64,000 nt of DNA from Desulfatibacillum alkenivorans DSM 16219 (GTDB taxonomy: Bacteria > Desulfobacterota > Desulfobacteria > Desulfobacterales > Desulfatibacillaceae): positions 1 to 64,000 of the forward strand of contig NZ_FQZU01000031.1 in the NCBI RefSeq assembly GCF_900142135.1. The letters are read 5' to 3'. Position 1 is the stretch's first letter. Each line of letters starts with the position of its first letter. Under the pieces are notes generated by a model. It did no database searches. It was not told the DNA's origin and worked only from the letters and a program-made list of their open reading frames with translations. Positions 25,661-34,763 of the stretch are shown here, in pieces. The position numbers were made by a program, and so were the translations under genes.

Positions 25661-27016
25661 TTATAGCTCCTCATAGGCGGTGAAGCCTTTGGGGCTTTTT
25701 TCTTTCAGGGCCTGGCGGGGTTTGTGAAAGCCTTCGTGGTCGTAAATATGCTGGAGCAATCGCTCCCTTTCCGCGGGCTCGGCAAGATAAGCTATCCCCA
25801 CGGCGTGCTCTCCAATGCTCAACCCGCGCGGGTCGAAAGCCCCGTATTCGGAAACAATGACCACGGGGTCGGCGGCAATAGCGGTGGAGGAAACGCCTTC
25901 CGGGCATTTTTCAAGCACCTTGGATGCTCCCTTGCCCGTGGTGGACTTGATGGCGATGATGGGCGTTCCTCCATGGGACATATAGGCGCCCCTGAGAAAA
26001 TCGGCCTGCCCGCCTATGCCGCTGTATATCTTGTTAGCGCTTAGGGAGTCGGCCCAGATGTTGCCATGGAGGTCCACCCCGATGGCGCTGTTGACGGCGA
26101 CCATATTAGGTTCGGCGGCTATGTTGATGACGCTGTTGGTGACGTCGCAGGGGCGGCTTTGCACCGAGCTGTTGTAATGGAGCCACTGGTATCCGTCATG
26201 ATCGTCCGCCAGGAAAAGGGTGGAGATGCAGAAATCCCGCTGGGTGTATTTGTTGGTGGCGATGCCTGCATCCACCAGCTTCCTCATGGCCGTAGCAAAC
26301 AACTCCGTATGAATGCCAAGATCCTTAACCCCTTTTTCGATCACAGCGTCGGTGACGGCTTCTGGAACCTCGCCGATTCCGTACTGAAGCGTGCATCCGT
26401 CATGGATATATAGCTGGGCTATCAAGCGGGCGATTTTTTTCGCGCGGTCGTCCGGCTGATGGGAGGGGTTGACGGGAAGCTCATAGTCCGTGTCCAGCAG
26501 ATAGTCGATGCTCTCCTCCCGGATGGTGGCTCCCAGGATAAAAGGCATGCGGGCGTTTCTTTCCGCAATAATAACCCCGCCCCGGGCCTTGACCGTTTCG
26601 ATGGCTGCGGGCACGGCTTCCACCCCGCTTCCCAGGCTGTAGTTGCCCCCGTTGTCCGGCCCGCTTACGGAAATAAGAGCGACGTCGGGCTGAAGGTGGG
26701 ACCTGATTTGGCGCGGGATATCCGACAGATGCATAAGCTGGTACATGGCCGTATCGTTGTTCACGGCCGGCCTGGAATAAGCGCTGTTAAAGATGACCCG
26801 GTGGGTGATTCGGGCGCATGTTTCCGGGGAAAACAAGGCTTCAATGTCCCCCAAAAGAAGCACGCCAAGCAACTCGACGTCCTGAATGGACGCGTCGGAA
26901 GCCAGGCGCTTCAACAGAACCTGGGGCGTGGATGCGTTTCCTGCGCAGTAAATTCTGCTCCCCTTCGGGATGGTTGCGTTGTTGACGGCCTCTTCGGCAT
27001 TGGCGATGTGCTTCAT
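25661..27016 (-). CDS. Acetyl-CoA hydrolase/transferase family protein
   Basis: The start at 27016 follows GGGGA by seven bases; the earlier ATG at 27061 has no ribosome site. The 451-residue product matches the 4-hydroxybutyrate CoA-transferase / acetyl-CoA hydrolase family: YCAGNASTPQVLL near the N-terminus, the GPDNGGNYSLG segment, QYGIGEVPEA, ELF and GVDLHGNIWADS. The catalytic Glu of class I CoA transferases is expected near HTELFATAM. It would move CoA between an acyl-CoA and acetate or another acid, sparing ATP. The gene is alone on the minus strand, divergent from the TetR and glycyl radical cassette. Confidence 0.88.
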   Translation of the reverse strand: MKHIANAEEAVNNATIPKGSRIYCAGNASTPQVLLKRLASDASIQDVELLGVLLLGDIEALFSPETCARITHRVIFNSAYSRPAVNNDTAMYQLMHLSDIPRQIRSHLQPDVALISVSGPDNGGNYSLGSGVEAVPAAIETVKARGGVIIAERNARMPFILGATIREESIDYLLDTDYELPVNPSHQPDDRAKKIARLIAQLYIHDGCTLQYGIGEVPEAVTDAVIEKGVKDLGIHTELFATAMRKLVDAGIATNKYTQRDFCISTLFLADDHDGYQWLHYNSSVQSRPCDVTNSVINIAAEPNMVAVNSAIGVDLHGNIWADSLSANKIYSGIGGQADFLRGAYMSHGGTPIIAIKSTTGKGASKVLEKCPEGVSSTAIAADPVVIVSEYGAFDPRGLSIGEHAVGIAYLAEPAERERLLQHIYDHEGFHKPRQALKEKSPKGFTAYEEL

Positions 27017-27276
27017 GATATTTTCCCCGTTGAGTGGTTGACGTGTGATTGGATGCGTCATGCATTATAGCCATAAGAAGGCGTCCTATCAAGATTTTAG
27101 GTCCTTGGGAGGCGTGGGAGTTTGCGGGGGCGCGGGTTTTATTTTTTCGGGGGCCCCTTTTATAATAATAGAGCATTTGATTTATAGGGACTTAAAGCAT
27201 TTTCTTATTTGGATCTAAATATATATAGTAATTTCAAAGTTATAAAAAAAATTGTACAGACGATTAAATATATTTC
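27017..27276. other. AT-rich divergent intergenic region
   Basis: About 260 bases between the CoA-transferase and the TetR promoter, with AT-rich runs around 27160-27270 and no gene. It should hold the CoA-transferase promoter on the minus strand. Confidence 0.4.
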
Positions 27277-27306
27277 TTGACACAGGAGGGTCTGGCGCCT
27301 TATGAA
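27277..27306 (+). promoter_or_regulatory. Candidate promoter of the TetR-glycyl radical enzyme cassette
   Basis: TTGACA (27277-27282), an 18-base spacer and TATGAA (27301-27306) precede a palindrome that starts two bases later. Confidence 0.6.
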
Positions 27307-27307
27307 T

Positions 27308-27323
27308 TAGAGCAAATGCTCTA
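27308..27323. promoter_or_regulatory. Candidate TetR operator of the glycyl radical enzyme cassette
   Basis: TAGAGCA and TGCTCTA form a perfect 16-base inverted repeat about an AA centre. It overlaps the expected transcription start and directly precedes the AGGAGG of the TetR gene, so autoregulation is likely. Confidence 0.65.
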
Positions 27324-27333
27324 GGAGGTTGCT

Positions 27334-27969
27334 TTGCTCGCACGCGCTCAAAAAAATCAGGCAAGGGGAAATTCCACACGGGCCGCCATCATGCGGGCCG
27401 CCACCGAATTGTTCGCCCAGTCCGGCTACAAAGGCGCCCCGATCAGGGCCATCCTGAAAAAGGCCGGGGTTTCCATGGGGTCGTTTTACCATCACTTCAA
27501 AGACAAGGCCGATCTCTACATCTCCATAGCCGATGAGGGCAGCCTGGCTGTCCGGCGCTTCATGCGGAGCGTGGGGGACTTTGAGACCGGAGACTCCCTG
27601 GAGGACCGGGCCTGGAGTTTTTTCCGGGCTTACATGCAGGCGGCGGCCAAAAACGACTCCATGGTGCTTTTGCTGATTTCGGAAAAGGAAACCCTGCCAG
27701 AAAACATCAAGACAATGATGGAAGACGAAATCGCCCGGCACCGCAGGGAGCTGGAGCAAGGCCTTACGGCCGGCGTGGAAGCCGGCCTGTTGAAGCCCAT
27801 GGACGCGCGCATGGCCTCGGAGGCCATTGTGGGCATGGTGCTCCATCTGGTCAGGGTTTATTTTACGGACCCCTCCGTGGACATGGAGGACGTCATCAGC
27901 GCCCTGGCCCGCTCCACCATCGGGATTATTCGCTCCATGCCGGGCCTGAACGGGGATGGCGGCGTTTAA
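27334..27969 (+). CDS. TetR family regulator leading the glycyl radical enzyme cassette
   Basis: Translation starts at TTG 27334, five bases after GGAGG. The 211-residue protein has the HTH module STRAAIMRAATELF...YKGAPIRAILKKAGV and the SFYHHFKDKADLY helix. The C-terminal part is helical and acidic, of unknown ligand specificity. The GRE1 gene begins 35 bases downstream on the same strand, so regulator and enzymes are likely co-transcribed. A perfect palindrome in the promoter is the likely site. TetR proteins usually release DNA when a pathway substrate or CoA ester binds. Confidence 0.93.
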   Translation: MLARAQKNQARGNSTRAAIMRAATELFAQSGYKGAPIRAILKKAGVSMGSFYHHFKDKADLYISIADEGSLAVRRFMRSVGDFETGDSLEDRAWSFFRAYMQAAAKNDSMVLLLISEKETLPENIKTMMEDEIARHRRELEQGLTAGVEAGLLKPMDARMASEAIVGMVLHLVRVYFTDPSVDMEDVISALARSTIGIIRSMPGLNGDGGV

Positions 27970-28004
27970 CGGGGACGGAACACGCTTCCGCCAAAGGAGG
28001 GATC

Positions 28005-30404
28005 ATGCAGACCGACGCCAGACAGCTCAAGGAAAAACTCACGGTAAAGGCGGTGCGGAATGTGCGCCGGGGATATGAAAAGGACGAGGCGTCCCGGGGC
28101 ATGTACCGGCCCGAAGTCAAGCTGGACCTTGCCAGGAGCCGCCTTTTGACCGAATCGTACAAGCAGACCGAAGGCGAACCCATGGTGCTCCGGCGCGCCA
28201 AGGCCATCCGAAGCATCCTCTCCCGCATGCCCATTTACATCCAGGACTGGGAGCGGATTGTGGGCAACAACGTGTCCACGCCCAACGGCATCTATTTCGG
28301 CATCGACATGAACTGGCGCAGCGTAAAAAGGGTGGTCTCCGGCGAGGAGGGGCAAAGCCTTTTGGACGACGCGGGCCGGGCCGAACTCGCCCAATTGGTC
28401 GCCTACTGGGAGGGGAAATCCCTTTCAGACATTCAAAAGAACGCCTTTTCCGGGGACATTTTGAAATACTGGAAATACGAGGGGACCTTTATCTGGACCC
28501 ATTGGTCCGAGTTGGGCATCCCGGATCATGAAAAGGTCCTGGCCGTGGGATTTCAAGGCATCATCCAGGAGGCCAAAGCCCGGTTGGAGGAGATCGACCG
28601 CACCGTGCCCCCGGACTATGTGGACCAGAAGGAATTTCTGGAAGCCGTGATCATCGCCCTGGAGGCGGGCGTTACCTTCGCCGGCCGCTATGCGGCTTTG
28701 GCCCGGGAGCAGGCAAAAGATGCCCGGGCGCCGGAAGACGAAAAACGATTGCTGAAAATTGCGGAAATCTGCGACAGGGTTCCGGCGCAACCGGCCAGGA
28801 CTCTGGAGGAGGCCCTCCAGTCCTTTTTCTTCGCCCACATCATCCGTTATATCGAATACTCCAGCGTGGGCATCGGCGTGCGTTTCGACAAGGTGTTCGG
28901 CCCCTTTCTGGAAAAGGACCTGGCCAGCGGAGCGATCGCCCGCCAGGAGGCCCTGGAATTGCTCAAGCTCCTGTGGGTCAAGTTCAATGAACTGGGGATG
29001 ATATACTCGCCCCTTCTTTCCGCCGTTTACGGGGGCGCGGCCACGGTCCAGGCCATCACCCTGGGCGGCGTGGATGAATACGGCCTGGACGTGACCAATG
29101 AAATGACCCATCTGGTCCTTGAAACCGCGGAGTTCATGCAATCGCTGGAGCCCAGCATCTGCCTGCGGTATCACGACAGAACGCCGGACGCCCTTTTGTC
29201 CAGGGCGGTGGACGTGATCCGCACGGGCGTGGGCTACCCGTCGCTTTTTAACGACAAAGCCATCCTTCCCATGCTCAAAGGCTGGGATGTGCCGGAAAAA
29301 GACGCCCGGGACTACGGCGTCAGCGGCTGCGTGTATATGGAGCTTCCGGGAAAGAACATTGTCCGCCGGGCCTATGGAGGCATCCATCTGCCCAAGGTGC
29401 TTTGGTGGGGCCTGCACCAGGGGGTGAATCCTGTAAACGGCGAGCAGTACGGCGCCAGGACCAGGGATCCCCTGGCCTTTACTTCCGCGGAAGACCTGAT
29501 GGACGCCTACCTGGAGCAACTGGCCTTTTTCATGGAGCGGTTCGTCAAAATCGAAAACACCTGCCGGGCTTTGTACGAACGGTATCTTCCAAGGCCCTAT
29601 TTGTCGGCCATCACCCAGGGCTGCATCGAGCGGGGCCAGGACTGCCGCAAATGGCAGTATCCCTCCATTGTCCACGACATCTGCATTGTGGCGGGCGCCT
29701 CCAACGTGGCCGACGCCTTAACCGCTGTGGACCAGGTCGTGTTCAAGGACGGGAAAATCTCCATGCAGGAGCTTCTGGACGCCTTGGCTTCCAATTGGGA
29801 GGGCTGCGAACACGTGCGGCGCCTCATGCTTAACGCCCCCAAATACGGCAACGACCACCCCCAAGCCGACGCCTGGGCCCAGCGGGTCCATCATGGGACG
29901 GCGGAGGTCATGGCCCGGTTTAAAAACCGCTTCGGCTACGCCTGCCGGGGGGACGGAAGCGCGGTCTCCGGCACCTACGGGGCGGCCTTGATGTGTCCGG
30001 CCACGCCTGAAGGCAGGAGGGACGGGGAGGCCTTTGCCGACGCCACCCTGAGCCCGGTGTTCGGAGCGGATCAAAAAGGCCCCACGGCGGTTTTGAAATC
30101 CGCGTCCAAAATCGATACGCTAAAGACATACAACCACCTTTTGAACCAGAAGTTCTCCCCGGACATGCTTTCCGGAGACATGAAAGAGGTGTTCATGAAC
30201 TATATCCGGGCCTGGGGGGAGCTGGGAATCAGCCACATCCAGTTTAACATTGTGGATCGTGACACCTTAATAAAAGCCCAGGAAAACCCGGCCCAATACC
30301 CGGACCTCATCGTGCGGGTGGCCGGATACAGCGCCTATTTCGCCGACCTTTCCAGGGGGCTGCAGGACACCATCATCGCCCGCACCGAGCAGAGTTTCCA
30401 ATGA
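28005..30404 (+). CDS. Glycyl radical enzyme 1 (PFL/dehydratase superfamily, unknown substrate)
   Basis: The 799-residue protein has an N-terminal PFL domain and a C-terminal glycine-radical motif RVAGYSAYF, with G774 the expected radical site. The catalytic Cys is C442 in SGCVYMELPGKN. In glycerol, choline and hydroxyproline enzymes the equivalent loop reads GCVEP..PGK, where Glu acts as base; here Tyr (444) replaces it. So a simple dehydratase or TMA-lyase role is unlikely. GRE1 resembles GRE2 closely (about two-thirds identical over the C-terminal segment). It overlaps the activase gene by four bases. Activity needs anoxic conditions and the activase. Confidence 0.93.
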   Translation: MQTDARQLKEKLTVKAVRNVRRGYEKDEASRGMYRPEVKLDLARSRLLTESYKQTEGEPMVLRRAKAIRSILSRMPIYIQDWERIVGNNVSTPNGIYFGIDMNWRSVKRVVSGEEGQSLLDDAGRAELAQLVAYWEGKSLSDIQKNAFSGDILKYWKYEGTFIWTHWSELGIPDHEKVLAVGFQGIIQEAKARLEEIDRTVPPDYVDQKEFLEAVIIALEAGVTFAGRYAALAREQAKDARAPEDEKRLLKIAEICDRVPAQPARTLEEALQSFFFAHIIRYIEYSSVGIGVRFDKVFGPFLEKDLASGAIARQEALELLKLLWVKFNELGMIYSPLLSAVYGGAATVQAITLGGVDEYGLDVTNEMTHLVLETAEFMQSLEPSICLRYHDRTPDALLSRAVDVIRTGVGYPSLFNDKAILPMLKGWDVPEKDARDYGVSGCVYMELPGKNIVRRAYGGIHLPKVLWWGLHQGVNPVNGEQYGARTRDPLAFTSAEDLMDAYLEQLAFFMERFVKIENTCRALYERYLPRPYLSAITQGCIERGQDCRKWQYPSIVHDICIVAGASNVADALTAVDQVVFKDGKISMQELLDALASNWEGCEHVRRLMLNAPKYGNDHPQADAWAQRVHHGTAEVMARFKNRFGYACRGDGSAVSGTYGAALMCPATPEGRRDGEAFADATLSPVFGADQKGPTAVLKSASKIDTLKTYNHLLNQKFSPDMLSGDMKEVFMNYIRAWGELGISHIQFNIVDRDTLIKAQENPAQYPDLIVRVAGYSAYFADLSRGLQDTIIARTEQSFQ

Positions 30405-31306
30405 GACGGACAGGGACGATTTTCAATGTACAGCGTTTCTGCACCCATGACGGCCCGGGCATCCGCACCACGGTCTTTTTCAAGGGCTGCCCCTTGCGGT
30501 GCAAATGGTGCTCCAACCCGGAATCCCAGAAAATGGCGCCCCAACTCATGGTGCGGCCCTCCAAATGCACAGGATGCGGGGCCTGCGCGGCCGCCTGTCC
30601 GGAAGGGGCTGTCGTCCTGCTTCCGAACCGGCCCGCCCAAACCCGGTGGGAAGATTGCACCCACTGCTTTTCCTGCGTGGACGCCTGTCTCTACGGCGCC
30701 CGGGAGGCAGCCGGCCGCGAGGCGAGCGTGGACGAGTTAATGGAGGAAATCCTGGCGGACCGGGTTTTTTACGAAAACTCGGGGGGAGGGGTCACCCTAT
30801 CGGGCGGGGAGCCTCTTCTTCAGCCCCAATTCGCCGCGGAGCTTCTGGCCCGGTGCAAGGAGGAAAGCCTGCACACGGCGCTGGAAACCTGCGGCCACGC
30901 GCCCAGGGAAGCCGCCGTCCAACTGGCCCGGAGCCTGGACCTGGTCCTTTTTGACGTCAAGCAATTGAATCCGCTTAAACACCGGAAATACACGGGCATG
31001 GACAATAACCGGATATTAAGAAACCTGGAGTTCTTTTCCCAAAACACCGAAACCTGGCTCAGGATCCCCCTGGTGGCGGAAGTCAACGATTCGGAAGACC
31101 ACATGGATGCCCTGGCCAACCTGGCGATCAGACTGGGCGTTCAAAAAATCTCCCTTTTGCCCTACCACGAGGGCGGGGCGTCCAAGGCGGATCAGATCGG
31201 CCTGGAATACCCCATCCCCGGCGCCTGCAAACCGCCGGACAATCACATAAAGCGCCTGACGCGCATCGCTTCGGATTTGGGTATAGAGGTTACGGTGGGG
31301 CATTAG
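30401..31306 (+). CDS. Glycyl radical enzyme activating protein (radical SAM)
   Basis: The 301-residue radical-SAM enzyme cleaves S-adenosylmethionine to make a deoxyadenosyl radical that abstracts hydrogen from the glycine of the partner enzyme. C30, C34 and C37 (GCPLRCKWC) bind the SAM cluster. An inserted ferredoxin domain has C56, C59, C62, C66 and C86, C89, C92, C96, two extra 4Fe-4S clusters typical of activases for non-PFL glycyl radical enzymes. GGGVTLSGGEP is the SAM-binding GGE motif. The ATGA overlap with GRE1 couples the two; GRE2 starts 39 bases later. One activase probably serves both enzymes. Confidence 0.96.
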   Translation: MRRTGTIFNVQRFCTHDGPGIRTTVFFKGCPLRCKWCSNPESQKMAPQLMVRPSKCTGCGACAAACPEGAVVLLPNRPAQTRWEDCTHCFSCVDACLYGAREAAGREASVDELMEEILADRVFYENSGGGVTLSGGEPLLQPQFAAELLARCKEESLHTALETCGHAPREAAVQLARSLDLVLFDVKQLNPLKHRKYTGMDNNRILRNLEFFSQNTETWLRIPLVAEVNDSEDHMDALANLAIRLGVQKISLLPYHEGGASKADQIGLEYPIPGACKPPDNHIKRLTRIASDLGIEVTVGH

Positions 31307-31344
31307 GTTTTTTTCGGAATATTCAAGACAAAAGGAGTCAATCC

Positions 31345-33756
31345 ATGGCAACGCATTCTCCCCAGGAAAAAAATGTCCGGGACCATTTGGTCGTCAAAAC
31401 CGTGCGCAACATCCGCAAGCACGGGGGTAGGGAAGAGGACGCGGACAAGGGCATGTACCGCCCCGATATCCGCCTGGACCTGGAGCGCTCCATTCTCCTT
31501 ACCGAATCCTACAAGGCCACGGAAGGGGAGCCCATGGTGCTGCGGCGGGCCAAAGCCCTGGACCACATCCTTTCCAACATGACCCTTTATATCCAGGATT
31601 GGGAAAAGATCGTGGGCAACAACGTGGCCACGCCCCAGGGCCTTTTCTTCGGCATCGACATGAACTGGCGGAGCGTGCGCAGGATCGTGGACCAGGATGA
31701 GGCCAAAACCCTGCTGGACGACGAAGGCCGCAAAAAACTGGACGAGCTCATCGAATACTGGAAAGGAAAATCCATGAGCGACATCCAGCAGAAAATGTTC
31801 ACAGGCCCGGTCCTGGAATGCTGGCAAATTCCCAAGGGCGGCGCCGGAACCTGGTCCCACTGGTCCGAGCTTGGCGTGCCGGATTACGAAAAAGCCTTTA
31901 CACTGGGGTTTTCCGGGCTCATCAAGCAATGCCGGGCCCGGCTGGACGAAATCGATCAAACCGTGCCCTTTGACTACGTGGATCAGAAGGAATTTCTCCA
32001 GGCCGTGATCATCTCCCTGGAAGCCGTGATAAAATTCGCCCGCCGATTTGCGGCCCTGGCCCGGGAAAAAGCCTTCCAGACCCATGATCCGGCTGATCGA
32101 GCGCGTCTGGAGGCCGTCGCCAAGGTGTGCGACAGGGCGCCGGAGCATCCGCCCGAGACCCTCCACGAGGCCTTGCAATCTTTTTTCTTCATCCATGTGG
32201 TGCGCTATATCGAGTTTTCCACCCTGGGCATCGGGGTGCGTTTCGACAAGGTGTTCGGCCCTTATTATCAAAAGGATCTGGAAGCCGGACGCATCACCCG
32301 CGAGGAGGCCCTGGAGCTTTTGCAGCTTTTATGGCTCAAGTTTCACGAACTGGGCCTGATATACTCCCCCACCCTGTCCGCCATTTACGGGGGCGTGGCC
32401 GCACTCCAGGCCATTTGCATCGGAGGCGTGGACGAGACGGGAAAGGACGTCACCAATGAAATGACCTATCTGGTCCTGGATTGCGCCGAAAAAATGCGCT
32501 CGCCGGAGCCCACCATCGCCTTGCGGTATCATGACGGGACGCCCCGGGAACTGATATCGCGGGCCGTGGACGTGATTCGTACGGGAGTCGGCTACCCCGC
32601 CTTTTTCAACGACAAGGCCATCCTCCCCCTCCTGGACCGCTGGGAGGTTCCCCTGCATGACGCCCGGGATTACTCCATTTCCGGCTGCGTTTACCTGGAA
32701 CTGCCGGGGAAGAATATTTCCCACCGGGCCTATGGAGGATTCATTCTGCCGGCGGCCCTTTTGTGCGCATTGTCCCAGGGGAGGGACGCCGCCGGAAACC
32801 TGGTGGGCGCGCCCACTCCCGACCCCATGGGGTTCTCCGGCATCGAAGACCTCATGGACGCCTACGAGGAGCAGGTGCGGTACATGTTCCAGCGCTTATG
32901 CACCATCGAAAACACCTGCCAGACCCTATACGAACGGCATCTGCCCCGGCCATTCTACTCCGCCCTCCTGGAAGGGTGCATTGAAAAAGGCATGGAAACC
33001 AAAAAATGGGGCTATCCCTCGCCCGTGGCGAACATATGCATCGTCCTGGGGCCGGTGAACGTCTCCGACGCCATGGCCGCCATCCAAAAAAACGTCTTCG
33101 AGGAAAAGACCGTCTCCATGGAGGACCTTCTGGCCGCCCTGGCCTCCAATTGGGAGGGCTACGAACACGTGCGGCGGCTCATGATCAACGCCCCAAAATT
33201 CGGCAATGACGACGACTATGCCGACCGGCTGGCCGTGGAGGTTCAACACCGGAGCGCAGCGGCCATGGAAAAAGCCAAAAACCGCTTCGGCGTCTCCTGC
33301 CGGGGCGACGGAAGCGGGATTTCCGCCACCTACGCGGCGGGGGCCTTTCTGCCCGCCACACCCGACGGCAGAATGGCCGGGGAGCCCTTGTCCGACGCCA
33401 CCCTGTCTCCGGTCTTCGGCATGGACAAAAAAGGCCCCACCGCCGTTTTGAAGTCCGCCTCAAAAATCAGCACAAGAGAGACTTTCAACCACCTTCTTAA
33501 CCAGAAATTCCTCCCCCAGGCCTTGTCCGGGGACATGAAGGAGGTCTTCATCGATTACATCCGCTCCTGGGGCGACCTGGGCGTCAGCCAGATCCAGTTC
33601 AACGTGGTGGACCCCCAAACCCTTCTGGACGCCCAGGAAAACCCGGAAGAGCACCCGGACCTCCTGGTGCGGGTGGCCGGATACAGCGCTTATTTCGTGG
33701 ATTTGTCCAAAGGGCTCCAGGACTCCATCATCGCCCGCACGGAGCAAAATTTTTGA
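31345..33756 (+). CDS. Glycyl radical enzyme 2 (paralogue of GRE1)
   Basis: The 803-residue protein shares order and motifs with GRE1: an N-terminal region with GMYRPDIRLDLERS, LRRAKALDHIL and IVGNNVATP, the active Cys C448 in SGCVYLELPGKN, and radical G779 in RVAGYSAYF. As in GRE1 the residue two after Cys is Tyr, not Glu. Differences cluster in substrate-pocket segments (for example ECWQIPKGGAG versus the shorter GRE1 loop), so the two may accept different substrates or form hetero-assemblies. GGAG precedes ATG. There is no obvious microcompartment targeting peptide. The next gene is a separate TetR unit. Confidence 0.93.
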   Translation: MATHSPQEKNVRDHLVVKTVRNIRKHGGREEDADKGMYRPDIRLDLERSILLTESYKATEGEPMVLRRAKALDHILSNMTLYIQDWEKIVGNNVATPQGLFFGIDMNWRSVRRIVDQDEAKTLLDDEGRKKLDELIEYWKGKSMSDIQQKMFTGPVLECWQIPKGGAGTWSHWSELGVPDYEKAFTLGFSGLIKQCRARLDEIDQTVPFDYVDQKEFLQAVIISLEAVIKFARRFAALAREKAFQTHDPADRARLEAVAKVCDRAPEHPPETLHEALQSFFFIHVVRYIEFSTLGIGVRFDKVFGPYYQKDLEAGRITREEALELLQLLWLKFHELGLIYSPTLSAIYGGVAALQAICIGGVDETGKDVTNEMTYLVLDCAEKMRSPEPTIALRYHDGTPRELISRAVDVIRTGVGYPAFFNDKAILPLLDRWEVPLHDARDYSISGCVYLELPGKNISHRAYGGFILPAALLCALSQGRDAAGNLVGAPTPDPMGFSGIEDLMDAYEEQVRYMFQRLCTIENTCQTLYERHLPRPFYSALLEGCIEKGMETKKWGYPSPVANICIVLGPVNVSDAMAAIQKNVFEEKTVSMEDLLAALASNWEGYEHVRRLMINAPKFGNDDDYADRLAVEVQHRSAAAMEKAKNRFGVSCRGDGSGISATYAAGAFLPATPDGRMAGEPLSDATLSPVFGMDKKGPTAVLKSASKISTRETFNHLLNQKFLPQALSGDMKEVFIDYIRSWGDLGVSQIQFNVVDPQTLLDAQENPEEHPDLLVRVAGYSAYFVDLSKGLQDSIIARTEQNF

Positions 33757-33961
33757 AAGGAGGCGGGAACGCGAACCCCGCACCGGAATCATGGGGTTTT
33801 CTATCGCCCGCCTTTTAAATGAAGCGCCTGCCCGGCTTGACCGTGGAAGAGACGGGATGGGGGACGGCCAGGGCGGCCAGCTCCAGGCTGGATTCCAGGT
33901 CGGTGGTGGACATTTCGTAATGGGCGAAAGCCGCGCTCCGGTAGTGCGTTCCAAGCCCGGG

Positions 33962-33991
33962 TTGACAGGCCGTCGCAAAACATGCTATCTA
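33962..33991 (+). promoter_or_regulatory. Candidate promoter of the second TetR gene
   Basis: TTGACA (33962-33967), an 18-base spacer and TATCTA (33986-33991). The operator at 33991 overlaps the -10. Confidence 0.55.
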
Positions 33992-34004
33992 CCGGCCGGA
34001 CGGT
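33991..34004. promoter_or_regulatory. Candidate TetR operator O1
   Basis: ACCGGCCGGACGGT is an imperfect palindrome and agrees at 12 of 14 positions with O2 at 34711. Its place on the -10 suggests repression of the TetR gene by its own product. Confidence 0.65.
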
Positions 34005-34052
34005 CGAAAAGGAATCAAGGCCTCAAAAATGCCATATGAAGGAGCAGCGCCC

Positions 34053-34643
34053 TTGCCCAAGCAAAGCCAGGAAGACAAAAAAAATTTCATCGCCGAAGTT
34101 GCGGCCAAGGTGTTCAGCAATAAGGGCTATTTAAGCTCCTCGCTCCAGGACGTGGCCCTGGCGGCCGGCATGAGCAAAGCCGGCCTGTATCATTACTTCA
34201 AATCCAAGGAAGAGCTGCTGGCCTTCATCCTCTTGAAGAACACGGACTCCTTCTTGCACGCATTGCGGGCTTGCATTGCGGAGAACGTGCAAAACGGCAT
34301 GGCGCCCAAGGACTCCTTCAAAAGCCTCATGCAAACCTACGCCCGCCATCTCAATCAGGATCAGGACTTGCGCCTGATCGTCCTGCGGGAAAGGCATCAG
34401 CTTTCCGGGCAATACAAGGACGAGCTGTTCGCCAAGGAGCAGGAGCTTTTTCGCACGCTGCGGGAAGAACTGAAAAAGGTTCCGGACGTGGAAGAGGACC
34501 TGGATTTGAACGCCATCATTTTTCTGTTTATCTCCATGAGCCACTGGCTGGGCTACTGGTTCAAGGAAGGCCTGCCCCTGGGCATGGACGAGATCATCGA
34601 CCAGAACATCCGCATTATTTTAAAAGGCATTTTGAAAGAATAG
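34053..34643 (+). CDS. TetR family regulator of the MaoC pair
   Basis: The start is taken at TTG 34053 because AAGGAG lies eight bases before it; the ATG at 34029 lacks a ribosome site. The 196-residue product begins MPKQSQEDKK. The HTH module contains FIAEVAAKVFSNKGYLSSSLQDVALAAGMSKAG, and LYHYFKSKEELL matches TetR helix four. The C-terminus has a long helical ligand domain. Two near-identical palindromes, one at its own promoter and one before the first MaoC gene, are the likely binding sites. It may sense a CoA ester made in the pathway. Confidence 0.9.
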   Translation: MPKQSQEDKKNFIAEVAAKVFSNKGYLSSSLQDVALAAGMSKAGLYHYFKSKEELLAFILLKNTDSFLHALRACIAENVQNGMAPKDSFKSLMQTYARHLNQDQDLRLIVLRERHQLSGQYKDELFAKEQELFRTLREELKKVPDVEEDLDLNAIIFLFISMSHWLGYWFKEGLPLGMDEIIDQNIRIILKGILKE

Positions 34644-34710
34644 CACTATTCCGGCAAAGGCCGGAGAGTAGGAGGGCTGCAGGCGAACGCATTATTCGGC
34701 GATATTTTCG

Positions 34711-34724
34711 ACCGGCTGGCCGGT
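34711..34724. promoter_or_regulatory. Candidate TetR operator O2
   Basis: ACCGGCTGGCCGGT is a 14-base palindrome except for the two central bases, and matches O1 at 12 of 14. It lies 40 bases before the MaoC gene start. Confidence 0.65.
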
Positions 34725-34763
34725 TGATAAAACCAACGCACAAAGCAAAAGGAGGGTTAAACC

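Noticed and set aside
28005-33756. Bacterial microcompartment around the glycyl radical enzymes
   Set aside because: No shell proteins, aldehyde dehydrogenase or targeting peptides were seen.
33791-34039. 82-residue frame between GRE2 and the TetR gene
   Set aside because: No ribosome site, and it runs over the promoter and operator of the TetR gene.
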